Source: Chrysemys picta bellii
Taxonomy: Eukaryota; Chordata; Testudines; Emydidae
Reading direction: 5' to 3'
Length of the DNA: 64,000 nucleotides
NCBI RefSeq assembly: GCF_011386835.1
Contig: NC_088791.1
Span: forward strand, 7,812,998 to 7,876,997
A model generated the notes under the pieces. That model ran no database searches, was not told the origin of the DNA, and saw nothing but the letters and a program-made list of their open reading frames with translations. Positions 32,889 to 45,009 of the stretch are shown here, piece by piece (within the stretch, counting starts at the first letter, position 1; every line of letters starts with the position of its first letter). Made by a program: the position numbers and the translations under genes.

Positions 32889-33128
32889 ATGGAAATAAAG
32901 AGCAAATTTTTAATAGCGAGGGTGATTAACCATTGGAACAGCTTGCTGAGGGATTCTCTATCGTGTGGAGTCTTTTAGCAGGAGGGCTCCACTCTTGATT
33001 TAAAGAGACTCTAGCTCAACTAGAAGTGATGGACTCAGTGCAGGGACCACACAGGGAAGTTCTCTGGCCTGGGGTATGCCAGTCAGACTAGATGATCACA
33101 GTGGACCCTTCTGGCCTTAAAAATCTGC
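32889..33128 (+). mobile_element. CR1 LINE 3' end
   Basis: 'gattaaccattggaacagc', 'cagtcagactagatgatcac' and 'acccttctggcctt'. Confidence 0.85.
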
Positions 33129-33131
33129 GAG

Positions 33132-33684
33132 TGTGGTAGACTCCGCCTCTACAGCACCCTCTTGTGGCCCACCTCGGTACTGTTTGCCCTGCCTCGGTTT
33201 CCCTCCATGTCTTCAGTAGTCTGCAGGCAGCAATATGGTCTGGTGCTGTAGCCCTCTGCCAGGGTATCAAGGTTCCAAAACAAATATCCCAAATTCAAAG
33301 AAGGCGGGGGGCGGCATTCATCCATTCCAACCCTGGTCTGGGCCCAGCCCTTCCACTCAGGCACTTCCCTGGGCTCCCTCTCCTCCCTCCAGCTCCGTGA
33401 GGCCCTGACTGGCAGCAGTCCTGTGCCACACCACCAAGCAAGGCCCTGGCACAGAACTCAAATCTTCCCGGCAGAAGGCTCTATCGGCCAGCAGTCCCGC
33501 TCCCTGGAGCTCCCTGGTCTTCCCTCACTGAGGGAGCGCCAGGGGTCTGCTCTGCTTCCCCATGAGCCTCCAACTGGGCTGGGTCCGCTCCTGCCTCCAG
33601 GCCTATGGCCGGTATAGCAGGGTGGGGCTGTTTGGGCCCACAGGCTCCTGTTATCCCCTTCTTAGCTAGTGTGGGGTCTGTACA
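33132..33684 (-). mobile_element. Possible solo LTR (reverse)
   Basis: Read from the - strand it starts TGTACAGAC and ends GTCTACCACA, a TG...CA pair with short inverted ends. No coding region. Flanks do not form a clear target duplication, so this is tentative. Confidence 0.4.
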
Positions 33685-33763
33685 CCCCTCCCCCCCATGC
33701 TCTGTGAAACATCTCCAAGTTGTTCATTAGCCGCCATGGTTCCCATTCATATAGCAGCGTTCC

Positions 33764-33905
33764 ATTCGAGGCTATGGTGACCAGACAGCAAATGTGAAAA
33801 ATCGGGACAGGAGGTGGGGGGTAATAGGAGCCTATATAAGAAAAAAGACCCAAAAATCGGGACTGTCCCTATAAAATCGGGACATCTGGTCACCCTATTC
33901 GAGGC
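33764..33905. mobile_element. 124-bp inverted-repeat element with exact 9-bp target duplication
   Basis: The element is 33773-33896, ends TATGGTGACCAG and (inverted) TAGGGTGACCAG. ATTCGAGGC flanks both sides (33764-33772, 33897-33905). Inside, 'aatcgggac' occurs three times. A 9-bp duplication suits Mutator-like or Merlin elements rather than mariner. Confidence 0.8.
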
Positions 33906-34261
33906 ACTGCGCTCCGCCTCTCGGCACTGGCACCACGGTTACTGCTTTTACCCTGTTGATTCGGGGGCGTGTCAGTTCTTTCCACTGGCCCCCCCTGGCA
34001 GTGTACGGGCCATGGAGCTCTGCCCGTCTACACCAGCTCACGCTCTGGTGCTGTATCAGCCAGGCCTTGCTTCTGCACCCGATTGCCAGGGATGCTGTGC
34101 TAATTAGCCAGCACAGAACTCGGGCCCGGATCCCCAAAGCTATTTCAGTGGGAGTTAGGTGTCTAAATACCCTTCAGGATCGGGGCCGTGGCGCTCCCAG
34201 TGCCCAGTGGGGAAAGGCTGGTGTGTAGGCCCCACAAGGAACATGCCTGAATACCTATTAA

Positions 34262-34440
34262 GGGAGAGGAGGGAGGTATAGCTTTGTGGTTTGTGCATTG
34301 GCCTGCTAAACCCAGAGTTATAAGTTCAATCCGTGAGAGGGCCATTTGGGGCAAAAATCTGCTTGGGAATTGGTCCTGCTTTGAGCAGGGGATTGGACTA
34401 GATGACCTCCTGAGGTCCCTTCCAACCCTGATATTCTTGA
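34262..34440 (+). repeat. tRNA-derived SINE (Cry type), CR1-type tail
   Basis: Head 'ggtatagctttgtggtttg', B box 'aagttcaatccgtgag', then the CR1-like end 'ggattggactagatgacctc'. Confidence 0.85.
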
Positions 34441-34444
34441 GAAG

Positions 34445-36345
34445 TAGATCAACTATTTATAGTGATGGCCAAGTTTTATCTGCTCTTCCTCTCTCTTGTC
34501 CCACCCTGGCTCGCTGCCTGCCACTTGACCCCAGCGTTTCTCACGCAGCTGCCATGGGAACACTTTGAAACATTGCCAAATTTCCATTGATTTGCCCTCT
34601 GGCCTTTTAATACACGTCAGTTTCTTCCCAAGGGGACCAGATGAATGTCTGGGTGGCATATGAACCGCATGTACCTGCCAGCGATTGAAAACCAGGGGGA
34701 AACTTTTATTGAAAGCCCTGTCATGACCTATGAAATGGCTTGAAAGTTTTGAAGCTTCCTTGTCCCGTAGGGCTGGAGGGTGGCGGATGGCTCCTTGTGG
34801 ATGGCTGTTGGAGATGTTTGGCTGAGAAGCTGCCATAGGGATGGATGAAACTGGCATCAATAGTAGAGCGGAGGTGGGGATGGCGACACAGTATCAGGCT
34901 ACAGCAGACAAGTAAGGACAGGAGGGCCTTGATGGGGAAGAAAAGATGCGTGAGCTTGATGGGGGTGAAATGGGGGTAGCCAGTGGGAAGCGTGAAAATG
35001 GAGGGGTGCTGTGGTTAGAGTGATGGATGTTGGCAGCTGTGTTCTGTGTGGAGCAGAGGGGAGTGATGTGGGAGCTAGGGAGTGAAAGAGGAGGAGGTTA
35101 CAGTCTTGTCCAAATTCCACTGCCTACCTGCATGCTCTCTGCAATTTCAGTTCAATACATTAACCCTGTCGGGTAGTATATTGTTAAACAGCTATCGCCT
35201 GCCACCCCAGAACTGGCTGCATTTCTGTGCTGGGTAAAGAGCTTCCTGTGTGCAGTCTGTAGAGCACTCTTGGATCCTTCTGGGTGAGAGGTGCTACATG
35301 CAGTAACTAAGTCACTGCTGCCATTCTCCTCTCTCTGTGTTCTTTGTACTCAGCTACGGGAGATGGAATCACAGTCTGTCTTGAACAGGAGGCATTTATT
35401 AAAGAACACTGCAGGTAGAGCCACACAAACAGGCTTCCACACAGCTTGAGCTCCAGCTTTGTCTCCCGTGTTTACCAGTGACCACCCGATGCCTGGAACT
35501 CTGCACAACTCATAGAGCTATCTAGTGGCTATATCATGTAACTGCAAGCGTACGGGTCAAGTGAGATCTGCTCAGTTCCCCCAAGCAATGACATACCTGC
35601 AGGCCTTTATCCTGAGGTGACAACGGAACTAACACGGATCACAAAGAATTACTGTGGCTCTCAGACTTTTACTACGGAAATCATTTAATGATGTGTCAAT
35701 GAGGGGGTAACTAATGCCCACAATGAATGCCGGGGCTCAGAGAGAAGGTGAAGTGAGAGTGTGCTAAGCACTTATTATTCGTGTATATATCACAATAAAT
35801 GTACACAGCGCTGTACAAAGGGACAGCAGTGCCAGAGAAGGTGCGTCAATGCAACAGCAGGATGCACATCAGCGGTGGAAGGAGGAAGAAACCTTTGCTA
35901 GGCCAGAATGTCATTGGAATATGAACCAGACAATCTTATTTGGAAGGCCGGAGAGATGAATGCTTAACAAAGTTGCGCGCTGGGCAGCCACTTTGGGGCT
36001 CTGTTTCCAGACCCCACTGCAGCAATTACTCCTCCTTCTGCTCTTCATACACTGCTCATCTGATTGGTTTGATGGTGGCTTCCTTCCAGACATGTTCATG
36101 CTCCTCTGAGCGGAGTGCTGCCAATGTCGAAGCTCTTGAAGGAGCGGGAGTGCTGGCTTATTTTAATAGTTGGTAGCTGACATCTGGGAGGTATGCACGC
36201 TCTGCAACAGCTCTGCCCCTTTGTTACCCCATCCCCGCACAGAGCCTGTTTAGAGTGAGAATAAGCACCTCGTTTGTCACTGGTCTCCTTATGCCTTGTG
36301 TTGTGGGTTGCCCTCCCAAGAAGGTGGGGGTGGGCTAGTGATGTT
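34445..36345. other. No gene recognised
   Basis: Within it, 35360-35640 has a 'catttattaaag' (AATAAA on the - strand) and could be an old LTR, but no ends are visible. 35770-35830 carries a SINE-like 'tgtacacagcgctgtacaaa' word. Confidence 0.35.
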
Positions 36346-36349
36346 AGTA

Positions 36350-36520
36350 CAGGGGCTTGGAGACGGGGTCTATAGGTTCTGCTCCTGGCTTGACTTCTGA
36401 TTTGTTGCCTCTCCGTGCCTCAGTTTCCCCATATGTAAAATGGGGATAACAATATTCACCTTTGTAAAGCTTTTGGATGGAAGGCAGTCTAAGTGAGAGC
36501 GCTGGTGCAGACCCAGTGCC
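36350..36520 (-). repeat. MIR-like SINE, reverse
   Basis: 'gcctctccgtgcctcagttt', 'ccccatatgtaaaatgggg' and 'ataacaatattcacctttg'. Confidence 0.8.
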
Positions 36521-36784
36521 CCTAGAATGAGCTACGTCGGGGAGCTACAGCTAAAAGAATGGGGCTTACCAGGGAAAAATTTTCTGCGGGTTTTTGTTTC
36601 GTTTCTTTTTTTCTTTATTAGGTGATCTCTGGGGAGCAACGGCCCTGTCTGTTCAACTGGGACCTTTTCCTCACTAGGGGATTCAGCCATAGGTGCAGCT
36701 GCCCCAGAGCAAACCCCTAGTGTAGATGGGTTAAACTGCTATAAGCGGCAATTGGCACTGGTGCAGTTTAGCGCTGCTTGAATT

Positions 36785-37090
36785 AGCCTGTGGAACTCAC
36801 TGCTACTGGAAGTCATAAACCAAGAATTTAGCAAGATGCAAAGAGGGACTGGACATTTATATGGCTATCAAGAATATCCAGAACTGACATAATGAGGAGA
36901 AAAATGTTGGTAGGGATATTAAACCGCATGCTTCGGGGTTTAAGCCAAACTCTAATTATTAGAAACCAGGATGAGATTGAATGTGGGTGGCAGATTATTC
37001 CACATGCTATAAGGTTCTTATACCTTCCTCTGAAGCGTCTGGTATGGGCCTCTGTCGGAGACAACAGATTAGCCAGTCTGGCAATACCTG
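36785..37090 (+). mobile_element. CR1 LINE 3' UTR fragment
   Basis: 'cctgtggaactcactgctac', 'gggactggacatttatatgg' and 'ggcagattattccacatgc' in CR1 3' order. Confidence 0.7.
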
Positions 37091-37106
37091 TGCTGACACC
37101 AGGGTA

Positions 37107-37134
37107 AGATACAGACTAACACGGCTACCCCCTG
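37107..37134 (+). mobile_element. Penelope-like tail scrap
   Basis: 'gatacagactaacacggcta' followed by cccct, the same tail as at 31930-31960. Confidence 0.7.
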
Positions 37135-37312
37135 AAGATTGGAAGGGACCTCAGGAGGTCATCTAGTCCAACCCCCGACTCAAAGCAGGACCAATCCCCA
37201 GACAGATTTTTGCCCCAGATCCCTAAATGGCCCCCTCAAGGATTGAACTCACAACCCTAGGTTTAGTAGGTCAATGCTCAAACCACTGAGCTATCCCTTC
37301 CCCTTGTCCTGT
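37135..37312 (-). repeat. tRNA-derived SINE (Cry type), reverse
   Basis: Starts with the CR1-like end on the reverse strand ('ggaagggacctcaggaggtc') and ends with the complement of the B box ('ggattgaact') and A box ('ccactgagcta'). Confidence 0.92.
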
Positions 37313-37314
37313 CT

Positions 37315-38320
37315 ACCCAGGAACTATTCACTAGTGGCTGTCACCATTGCAAATTCCCAGAGTGCCCAAGGCCTGGGCCTGTCATGGAAACCCACAGCCA
37401 GCTAGCAGGCTCCTCCGACGAGGTGCCAGGAAATCCAGTTTGGGGGGGCGAGACCCCCCTCAGCATGTTGACAACAATGACCATAGGAAAATGAAATGAT
37501 GTCAGCCAGCCAGGCAGTGCCAGCGCGCCGACGATACAGGTGGCACGGTTTGCTTGCTGGTGGTGGAATTGCTTGCCTCAGTGTGTCTAATGTCTAAGCC
37601 TGGCTCCCCGGGCAACGCCTCCTGCTCTGGTGTCATCTCCACCGGGTGCTGGACGCTCCCTCTGAAGACATCTGGGTTTGCCTTCCCCCCACTGCTTGCT
37701 GTTTACATCAGAAAGCCCGGGGGAGTGATTGTCCCCCTCTCCCGCTTGGATTGGAAGCTCCTTGGGGCAGGGACTGGGTCTTTGTACGGGGCAGGACAAG
37801 GCAATTCAGGGCTGGCCTGGGAATGGGAAGGGGCAGGCCGGAGGAGGGAAGGAGCTAGTTGGGATGTTCTCTGCTCAGGCTGCTTGGACCAGGCTGAGAG
37901 GCAGGGCTGTGATCTACACCTAGAACCAAGGTGTAGAACTTGTCTCCAGTCTCCTGGCCTTTTTAAATAGCTCCCTCCTGCATTGGGCTCAGTACCCACA
38001 CAGGGCTGAACTGGGGCCTCTGCGTCTTGGTTTCCCTGTCTGTAAAACGGGACAATGATTCCGACTTTTTTTTTGCCATGAGCAAAAGCCAAAAATGAAC
38101 CGTATTTAACATGCTGCATTCTTACTTCCTGGCCTTTTCTGTGGCGTTCCAGTGTGCTGGTAAAACCGTCGCCGCATTTCACCCCAGGACCAGCTGCATT
38201 TCGGTGGCAGATCCCTGTGTACGTTTGGCTCAGTTTGTCACGTGCCTTGGGCTCCTTCGAGCTGGACGGCGTTATAGAAATGTAAGAGGAGAGCGATGGC
38301 TTGGTGACGGCCTGATGACA
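37315..38320. other. No gene recognised
   Basis: GC-rich part with several overlapping open frames (up to 234 codons on the - strand, 37703-38407). No domain, low-information composition; not called. Confidence 0.4.
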
Positions 38321-38322
38321 TA

Positions 38323-38560
38323 GGGCCAAATCCCCAGCTGTCACTCCATTGACACCCATGGGCCAGATCCCCTCATGGTGTAAATCAGAATAGTTCCTTG
38401 ACACCAATGGGCCAGATCCCCCAGATGGTGTAAGTCACTGTACTGCCATTGAGGTCTTAGGGCCAGATCCGCAGCCGGTATAAATCAGTACAGATCCAGT
38501 GCAGGCCTTGGGCCAGATCCCCGGGTGGGATACACTTGCATAGTTCAATTGATGCCAACA
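38323..38560. repeat. Degenerate tandem repeat, about 50-bp unit
   Basis: The word 'gggccagatcccc' (with variants) recurs at 38323, 38360, 38409, 38460 and 38510, each followed by a 'ggtgtaaatca'-like word. Confidence 0.8.
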
Positions 38561-38564
38561 AAGC

Positions 38565-41500
38565 TACCCCAGCTGACTGTCTGGCCCCAGTTTTTTCACA
38601 AGGCCCAGCGTAGCTATAAACCCTTGGAGTGCAGAAGGTGTTGACAGGAGGCACATCTGGTATGTGCTTTCTGTAGCTCCATGTCCTGATGCATTTGGCA
38701 GGAACCCCTCAGTTCCAGACAGCCGTGGCTTGTCAGAGGAGTTCTCATGAATTTGCGATTCCCCCTAGAACCGTATGTTCCATTCGAACACTCGCCTCTT
38801 TTATCCTCGCTCAGGTTATAAATCCTGCTCAGATTAAGCATGAAGCTCGGGAAAAAAATGCTCCTAGGCCATAAAACCTTCTGGTAGCTGCTTTTACTCA
38901 CAGCAGTGTTCAGTTCCATTGAATTGAAAAATAAAAATGGCCCAGATGCCGGCGGCATAGTTATTTGGCTTCCTCGTGTCAAAGGCATAAAGGCTACGCA
39001 AATGTCAGGTTAGAAAGGAGATAGTTATGGGAGTGACGTATGTAACCTTTCCTTTCTCCCTTCAGCCCTAATATTTACCTGGCTTTGTTGAACCCGTCTC
39101 TCTGGGGAAATGGGGCTTTCAGTGGAACGGTAGCAGCGATGCATTGGGACATCCCATGGGGAAAAACAGAATTTAGCACTATCAGTGCAGGGTGGGTCGG
39201 ATATCCTGAGGGTACAAACTCTCCGGCCTGCTCCGCAGACCCACATGCAGGAATTTCCTCTCCTCTGCATGACTGCCTGAAAAACCTTCCCCTCTTCCCA
39301 AGCTAGGAAACGTTTCAGCGCCTCGATGATAGCGACGCTCCTACCAACAAATCGGGTTTCCGGACAAGCGACCGGCGCTCTCGAAGCTGACACATCAGCT
39401 CATTGGAAAGAACAGCCCCAGCCCATATGGGATGGGATCCGATTGTTCTGGAGGAGGATTGATTGTATGGGTTGTAAACAGCGCGCAGGGCTGGCGAGTC
39501 TCTGTAAAGTCACGGGTCATAGGGGTTGGTATGAATGCAACAGGGGGAGACTCTGAGGCGTTCTGGCTGACGGGCCTAGAATTCCCCCAAGCACCACTGG
39601 AACGGGAGCTCAGCACCCTTTTACACGGAGCAGTCCATTCTCTGGTGGCTGGCGTAGAAGGAAGTGGAGTCATAATCTCACCCTGGCCCCAGCCCCACTG
39701 AAGAATCTCATGCTAGCACTAGGTTAGAACAGTCCCTTGTCCTCCCTGATGGGAGAGTGGCCAGACCCTGCTTGGGGTGTAAGGGGAAGAAAGGTGTTTG
39801 GCACCCATTTCTGACACAGATCAGTGTGTGCCATTGCAGGACACACGCGTTCCAAAGGGATTGTAGCAAACGTGTAGAATTCTGTAATGACCCGGATAGT
39901 GCATACCGCTGCCTTCTGCTGGAGGGAATCGGAACTGCACAACTGTGCTTGCCACAGCCTCTATACTGCTAGCAGCTAAGAAGTGATTCTTCATTAGCTC
40001 AAGAGTAGCTTCATTGCTGCTTTCAAAGTATGTGCATCTGCGGTCTAGCCCTGCTGTTGCTCTGATGAGCTGTAGCGCACTCAGAGAAGTTTCTAGGCAG
40101 AGGTGGGCTTCTTAAAATGCTCTAGGGTCAAGCCCAGACTGCTTTGCAAAACTTGGCGCGCGCCTGCTCTTTAGTGGTATGAAAAGAACCGTTACAAGAA
40201 ACAAAGCCCAGTTGTCGTAACCTTTTCAAACAGACTGTTGTTTGTGGCCCTGAGCGCTGGTAAATTTACTGCCGCGACAGAAAGAAAAATGGAACTGATG
40301 TTTGCTTTCATATCAGGGTGATCCAGCCAGAGAGCTTTTCCAGACCCGGGAAATTAAAAACGATTCCAAATGAAATGCTTTCATCATTCCAGCAGCCGAC
40401 ACTGTGCAGCCTCAAAATGCTGTAATGCCTTTGGAGGTGTGATATATGCACTGCTAATTCTGAACTGGCTATTCATAGAAACTGGAGGGGCTGGGTACCC
40501 CTGGTCTTTAAACCGAGTTACAAAATGTATTTAATGAACTCTGCTTTCAAACCGGTTCTGGCTCAAGTGGTTTCTTGCAGAATCTGGTGCAGTCAAAGGC
40601 CCAACTGTTCATTACCACTGACCAAAGTTTTCAAAAGCGGCCAATGACATGGGCAGCGGGTATCACAGGCCGGGGAGGCTAAACCTCCCCAAGCAGCCAG
40701 GTGTGGCCCCACACATGCTTTGCCCCGAGGCCCCCTCCTGCTTCCCGCTCTTCCCTCATGGCCCCAGCCCAAGCTGCTCCTCTTCCCTGAAGCGGGCGGG
40801 GGCAGGTGCTGGTGCTCGGGCTGGCCAGCACTGAGGCCACTGGTGCTCAACCCTATCCCCCCCACAGGGGCTTTATCTGACTAGCTGCGATAACTAAAAA
40901 CCACCGGGGTTTGTCTCGGCGGGGATCTTACGCTGAGATCACTGTCTCTCTGTGCAACATGCTTTTTGAAGGCGTAGCCATGATGTGGACCCTGTTGCGA
41001 TGGCTGCAGAAAATGGACGTGCTCACCAGCTGAACGTTTCACTCGCGTGCTGGTGCTTGGGGAAGTGAGAGTAGAACCCTGGGCTGTCTGCTTCAAAACT
41101 GCAGACCTGGCTCACTTGCGCTTAAGGACATTACCGCTGCATGCTGTAGTAGTAGGTGGGGGGGATGGACAGAAGCTCTCTGCAAATGGGGACAGGAGTG
41201 GGGCAGTGAGGGGATGTAACTGAAACTCGGGGTAGCCACCTCCAGGCTGGGAAGGAAGGTTCTAAGAGCTGCTCCCCAGCTCAATCCTGAACCCTGCAGC
41301 AGCCCCTCTAGATCCCGCTCTCACCTCTGCCCCCCTGGGTATATGTGAGCCCCCATAATATTTCCATTGTGGGGTGCTAGCCATCCCCATGGTTCTACCG
41401 TCCCTGTAGTCCGAAGGCCCCACCCACTCTGGTGGCAATGTGACACAAAGACAGCACGCTGTGTCGTTGGCTTTGAACCCATTCTTGTGGCAGGAGTGCT

Positions 41501-42025
41501 GTCCCACGGCGGCCGCTCTTTCTCCCGACACAACTAATCAGGTCACCGTCTTGCAGTGCATTTTGGGCGGAGCTGGGTTTTTAACCACAATCCTGAGCTG
41601 TGCTAAAGGCCAGCGTCGCAGCGTGGTTTGAGAAGAGGGTCGAGGCCAGGCGTGATCCGTTCTTGCCTCTTTCCAAACAAACAGTTTGGAGACCTTCTCC
41701 AGGTAAAACACATCAGTGATTTCTTTCCAAAGTTCATGCCCACCAGATTGTGCCGCTGCTTTAACAGACTCAGTATGGGGAGAGCCCTTTGGCCTGGGCT
41801 CGACCAGCCTACAGTTCTTTCACGTTCTCTTCCCCCTTTCACACGTCCTTTCTGTGTCTTTGTATCTTCTAAGTGAATGAGACAATTAGCTTTGACCTCT
41901 CTCCAGCCTATCCTCGATCTCTCAATTTGGCGCAGTTCCCATATTCACGCACGTGGGGGCTAACTAACGGCAGTTTCAGTGATCGGCGTGCTGGATCAGC
42001 TGCTGTTGCCCAGATCTCTGTCCAT
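38565..42025. other. Longest stretch without recognised gene or clear repeat
   Basis: Several open frames of 90-125 codons occur, none with a recognisable domain or paired splice sites. The block 40660-40865 is C-rich and may be an old GC-rich element. This stretch is the least repetitive part of the window. Confidence 0.4.
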
Positions 42026-42029
42026 GTTG

Positions 42030-42560
42030 ATTTGGCCTCCGCTGGAGTATTGTGTCCAGTCCGGGTGTCACATTTCAGGAAGGATGTGGACAAATTGGAG
42101 AAAGTCCAGAGAAGAGCAACAAAAATGATTAAAGGTCTAGAAAACATGACTTATGAGGGAAGATTGAAAAATTTGGGTTTGTTTAGTCTGGAGAAGAGAA
42201 GACCGAGGGGGGACATGATAACAGTTTTCAAGTCCATAAAAGGTTATTACAAGGAGGAGGGAGAAAAATGGTTCTCGTTAACCTCTGCGGATAGAACAGG
42301 AAGCAATGGGCTTAAATTGCAGCAAGGGCAGTTTAGGTTGGACATCAGGAAAAACTTCCTAACCCTCAGAGTGGTTAAGCACTGGGATAAATTGCCTAAG
42401 GAGGTTGTGGAATCTCCATCATTGGAGATTTTTAAAAGCAGGTTAGAGAAACTTCTGTCAGGGATGGTCTAGATAATACTTAGTCCTGCCATGAGTGCAG
42501 GGGACTGGACTAGATGACCTCTCAAAGTCCCTTCCAGGCCTCCGATTCTCTGATTTAGGT
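42030..42560 (+). mobile_element. CR1 LINE 3' end with coding remnant
   Basis: The + frame ending at 42472 reads '[18 protein letters not shown]', '[16 protein letters not shown]' and '[18 protein letters not shown]', the C terminus of CR1 polyprotein, then the 3' tail. The frame is still open for about 140 codons. Confidence 0.95.
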
Positions 42561-42564
42561 CTTT

Positions 42565-43940
42565 GGAACAGGTTTACAAACTGTTGCCATGTAAATATCA
42601 GAGACAAAACCCATAATCATTCCAGCAGTGAGCTTTTGTTTGGAGAAATGTTATACTGTAATGTCATCAGCTCTCTCTGTTTAGCCATGTTACCATATTG
42701 CAGAGAGAGCCTCCTCGCGCTGCCCAGGACGTGTCGTTTCTGGTGATTTTATTGAATGGAATGAAACGGCTGGAGACAGAGTTAAGCCCAATCCCTTAAC
42801 TCAGCTTGATGCCCCGTGCAGTTGGGGCTTAGCACTTGAGATGCTCGAGCAATGCACAGAAGAGGAGTTCGCTTTTCATTCCTAGCCGGCTCTCTCTGTG
42901 CAAAGGGCACGCGGCCATGTGTTTCTAATCACCTCCGCTGTTCCTGTGCAACGCTTCAAAGCCAGTGGAGCTTCGCCCGGAGACCACTGGAGAAATCTGT
43001 GGAGGCAGCATGAGTGATAGCAATGCTCCTCTGAGCCTCACCTCCGGGAGCTGACACTCTATCAGGGCCGGCAGAGAACAACTGCGATGAAGCGGGATTT
43101 GGAGACGAGCCCCCTCACCTCTACTCTGGGCGGGCTGAAGCCTGACACCCACTGAAGTCAGTGCAGGGATCAGGGACAGATTATGGGTGAGGGGTGGAGC
43201 TCGCCCCCGACCCCACCCCATCCACCTGAGGCCCCGCCCCGTCCGCAGCCAGAGCCCTGAACCCCCCCCCACCTGGAGGAACCATAAGTCATCCCCCCTC
43301 CTGCGGCTGGAGGAGCTCAGGGCAAACCGGAGCCCTGAAGCCCCCTCACAGCCGGGGAAGACCTGGGCCAGCCAGAGCCACCCCAGCTGCCTTGCGCCAC
43401 CCCTCCTGAAACCCCAAGCCACCCGGCGGGAAAAGCTCTTGTCTCTTCCCGAAGAACCTGAGCTTTTTATATGCGTTATTCGGGTTCCCGGGCGTCTGAG
43501 GAGGCAGTATGTGTTATTCAGCTTCCTGGGTTCATCAGTAATCTCCCTGGAGTCCATGTAGCACATACTGCCTCCTCAGCTGCCCTGGAACCTGCATGAG
43601 GCATAATAATAATCAAAAACTTCCCCCGAGCAAACCGCCAAAACCCACAAGTAGGTGTCCACTGGCAGCGGCTGCACTGGGGGCTTAGGCTCCCCTGGCC
43701 TATTATACCCTCCGCCTATAGCTTGGAGGAAGAGTGGGGCGGCTCTATTATACCTCCAGGTAGTATTAAGCATATCCTTCGGAGCAGCCTGCATGTGTTT
43801 TGTGAGCCACGTACCTTTGTTTTTCTGTATTCGCCACACTTGCTGCTGCAAACCACCCTGCATGTCGTACTCTCGTCCTTCGTTTCTGGGACACTCCTTT
43901 CTCTCTCCAGCTGACTCAGGCTCGCGGGGCTCGGGCTAAG
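42565..43940. other. No gene recognised
   Basis: The - strand frame at 42925-43566 (213 codons) is Arg/Gly/Ser-rich with no domain. An inverted pair of words 'ctgaggaggcagtatgtg' (43497) and 'cacatactgcctcctcag' (43562) makes a local palindrome around 43490-43580. Confidence 0.4.
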
Positions 43941-44025
43941 GGGCTGTTCAACTGTGGTGTAGACATAACTTGCAGGCTCCTATGGCCTGGGCCCGAATGT
44001 CTACCCCCCAAGCCCCACGAGCCCA

Positions 44026-44724
44026 AGTTGAATTCTTTAACCAGGTGCTCGATTGTGCAATACAGTCAGTTGAAGAACGTTTCATGCAGCTCAAGGCACA
44101 CAGCAGTATATTTGGGATGTTGTATGATGTTCCAAAACTCCTCACTATACCTGAAGAAGACCTACACCAGCAGTGCAGGGCACTAGAGACAGTGTTGACG
44201 CATGATGACATGCGTGATATTGATGCGGGTGATTTAGGTGATGAACTGAAAGCCCTTCCAAGATACATTTCAGCAGGATAATTCCAAAGGCTGTTCTGGA
44301 ATATATGTGCACAAATAAGATGACCGCCCTCTTTCCAAATGCTTTTGTTGCTCTGCGCATACTTCTAACGCTTCCTGTAACAGTTGCCAGTGGAGAACGC
44401 AGCTTCTCCAAGCTGGAGTTAATAAAAACACATCTACGCTCCACAATGACACAGGAGAGGCTGGTCGGCCTTGCAACCATCTCAATAGAGCATGAGCTGG
44501 CCCCGACTCTGGACCTTCAGGAAGCAGTTCAAATCTTTGCAACCACGAAGCAGGGCCGCCCCAGGGGGCAAGTGGTGCAATTTGCCCCAGGCCCCCACGA
44601 GAATATTGTATTCTATAATATTGCAACTTTTTTTTATGGAAGGGGCCCACAAAATTGCTTTGCCCCAGGCCCCCTGAATCCTCTGGGTGGCCCTGCCAAG
44701 AAGGCACGGAAAGCGCCACTTTGA
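44026..44724 (+). pseudogene. Decayed hAT transposase gene (ZMYM1-like type), 3' end
   Basis: The first frame (to 44281) reads 'EFFNQVLDCAIQSVEERF' and 'ELKALPRYIS'. After a frame break near 44280 a second frame reads 'LFPNAFVALRILLTLPVT', 'VASGERSFSKLELIKT' and 'IEHELAPTLDLQEAVQI', the hAT dimerisation domain. A smaller hAT element interrupts it at 44551-44695, after which KKARKAPL and a stop follow. The 5' part is missing. Confidence 0.88.
44543..44703. mobile_element. 145-bp hAT MITE inside the hAT transposase remnant
   Basis: The element is 44551-44695, ends CAGGGCCGCCCCAGGG and (right) CTCTGGGTGGCCCTG. Flanks CCACGAAG (44543-44550) and CCAAGAAG (44696-44703) are an 8-bp duplication with one change. 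Confidence 0.88.
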
Positions 44725-45008
44725 TTATTCAAACAGATAAAAATGCCAGTGTTTACTGTGCAGACAAGAAAAGTTACATTTGCTGTTCAGGTGTTTGAAA
44801 ATGAAGTGTTACTTAAAATTTTTGAACAAGGCATTTTAAGTTGTTAGTTCTCCTTTATTGGGGTAGGTAGCAGAGCAGTACCACGAGAGGAGTAGAACAG
44901 GAAGAAGGCAGAATTGAGACCTTTCAAAGTTTTGGCCCAAGCGAGGGGGCATGGGGGCGTCATTTGAGCTCCCCGCCTCAGGTGCCAAAATGTTGTGGGC
45001 CGGCCCTG
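44725..45008 (+). mobile_element. 3' UTR and terminal inverted repeat of the hAT element
   Basis: Follows the transposase stop and ends at 'gggccggccctg' (44997-45008), the expected hAT terminus. The matching 5' terminus is not found, so the copy is 5' truncated. Confidence 0.7.
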
Positions 45009-45009
45009 C

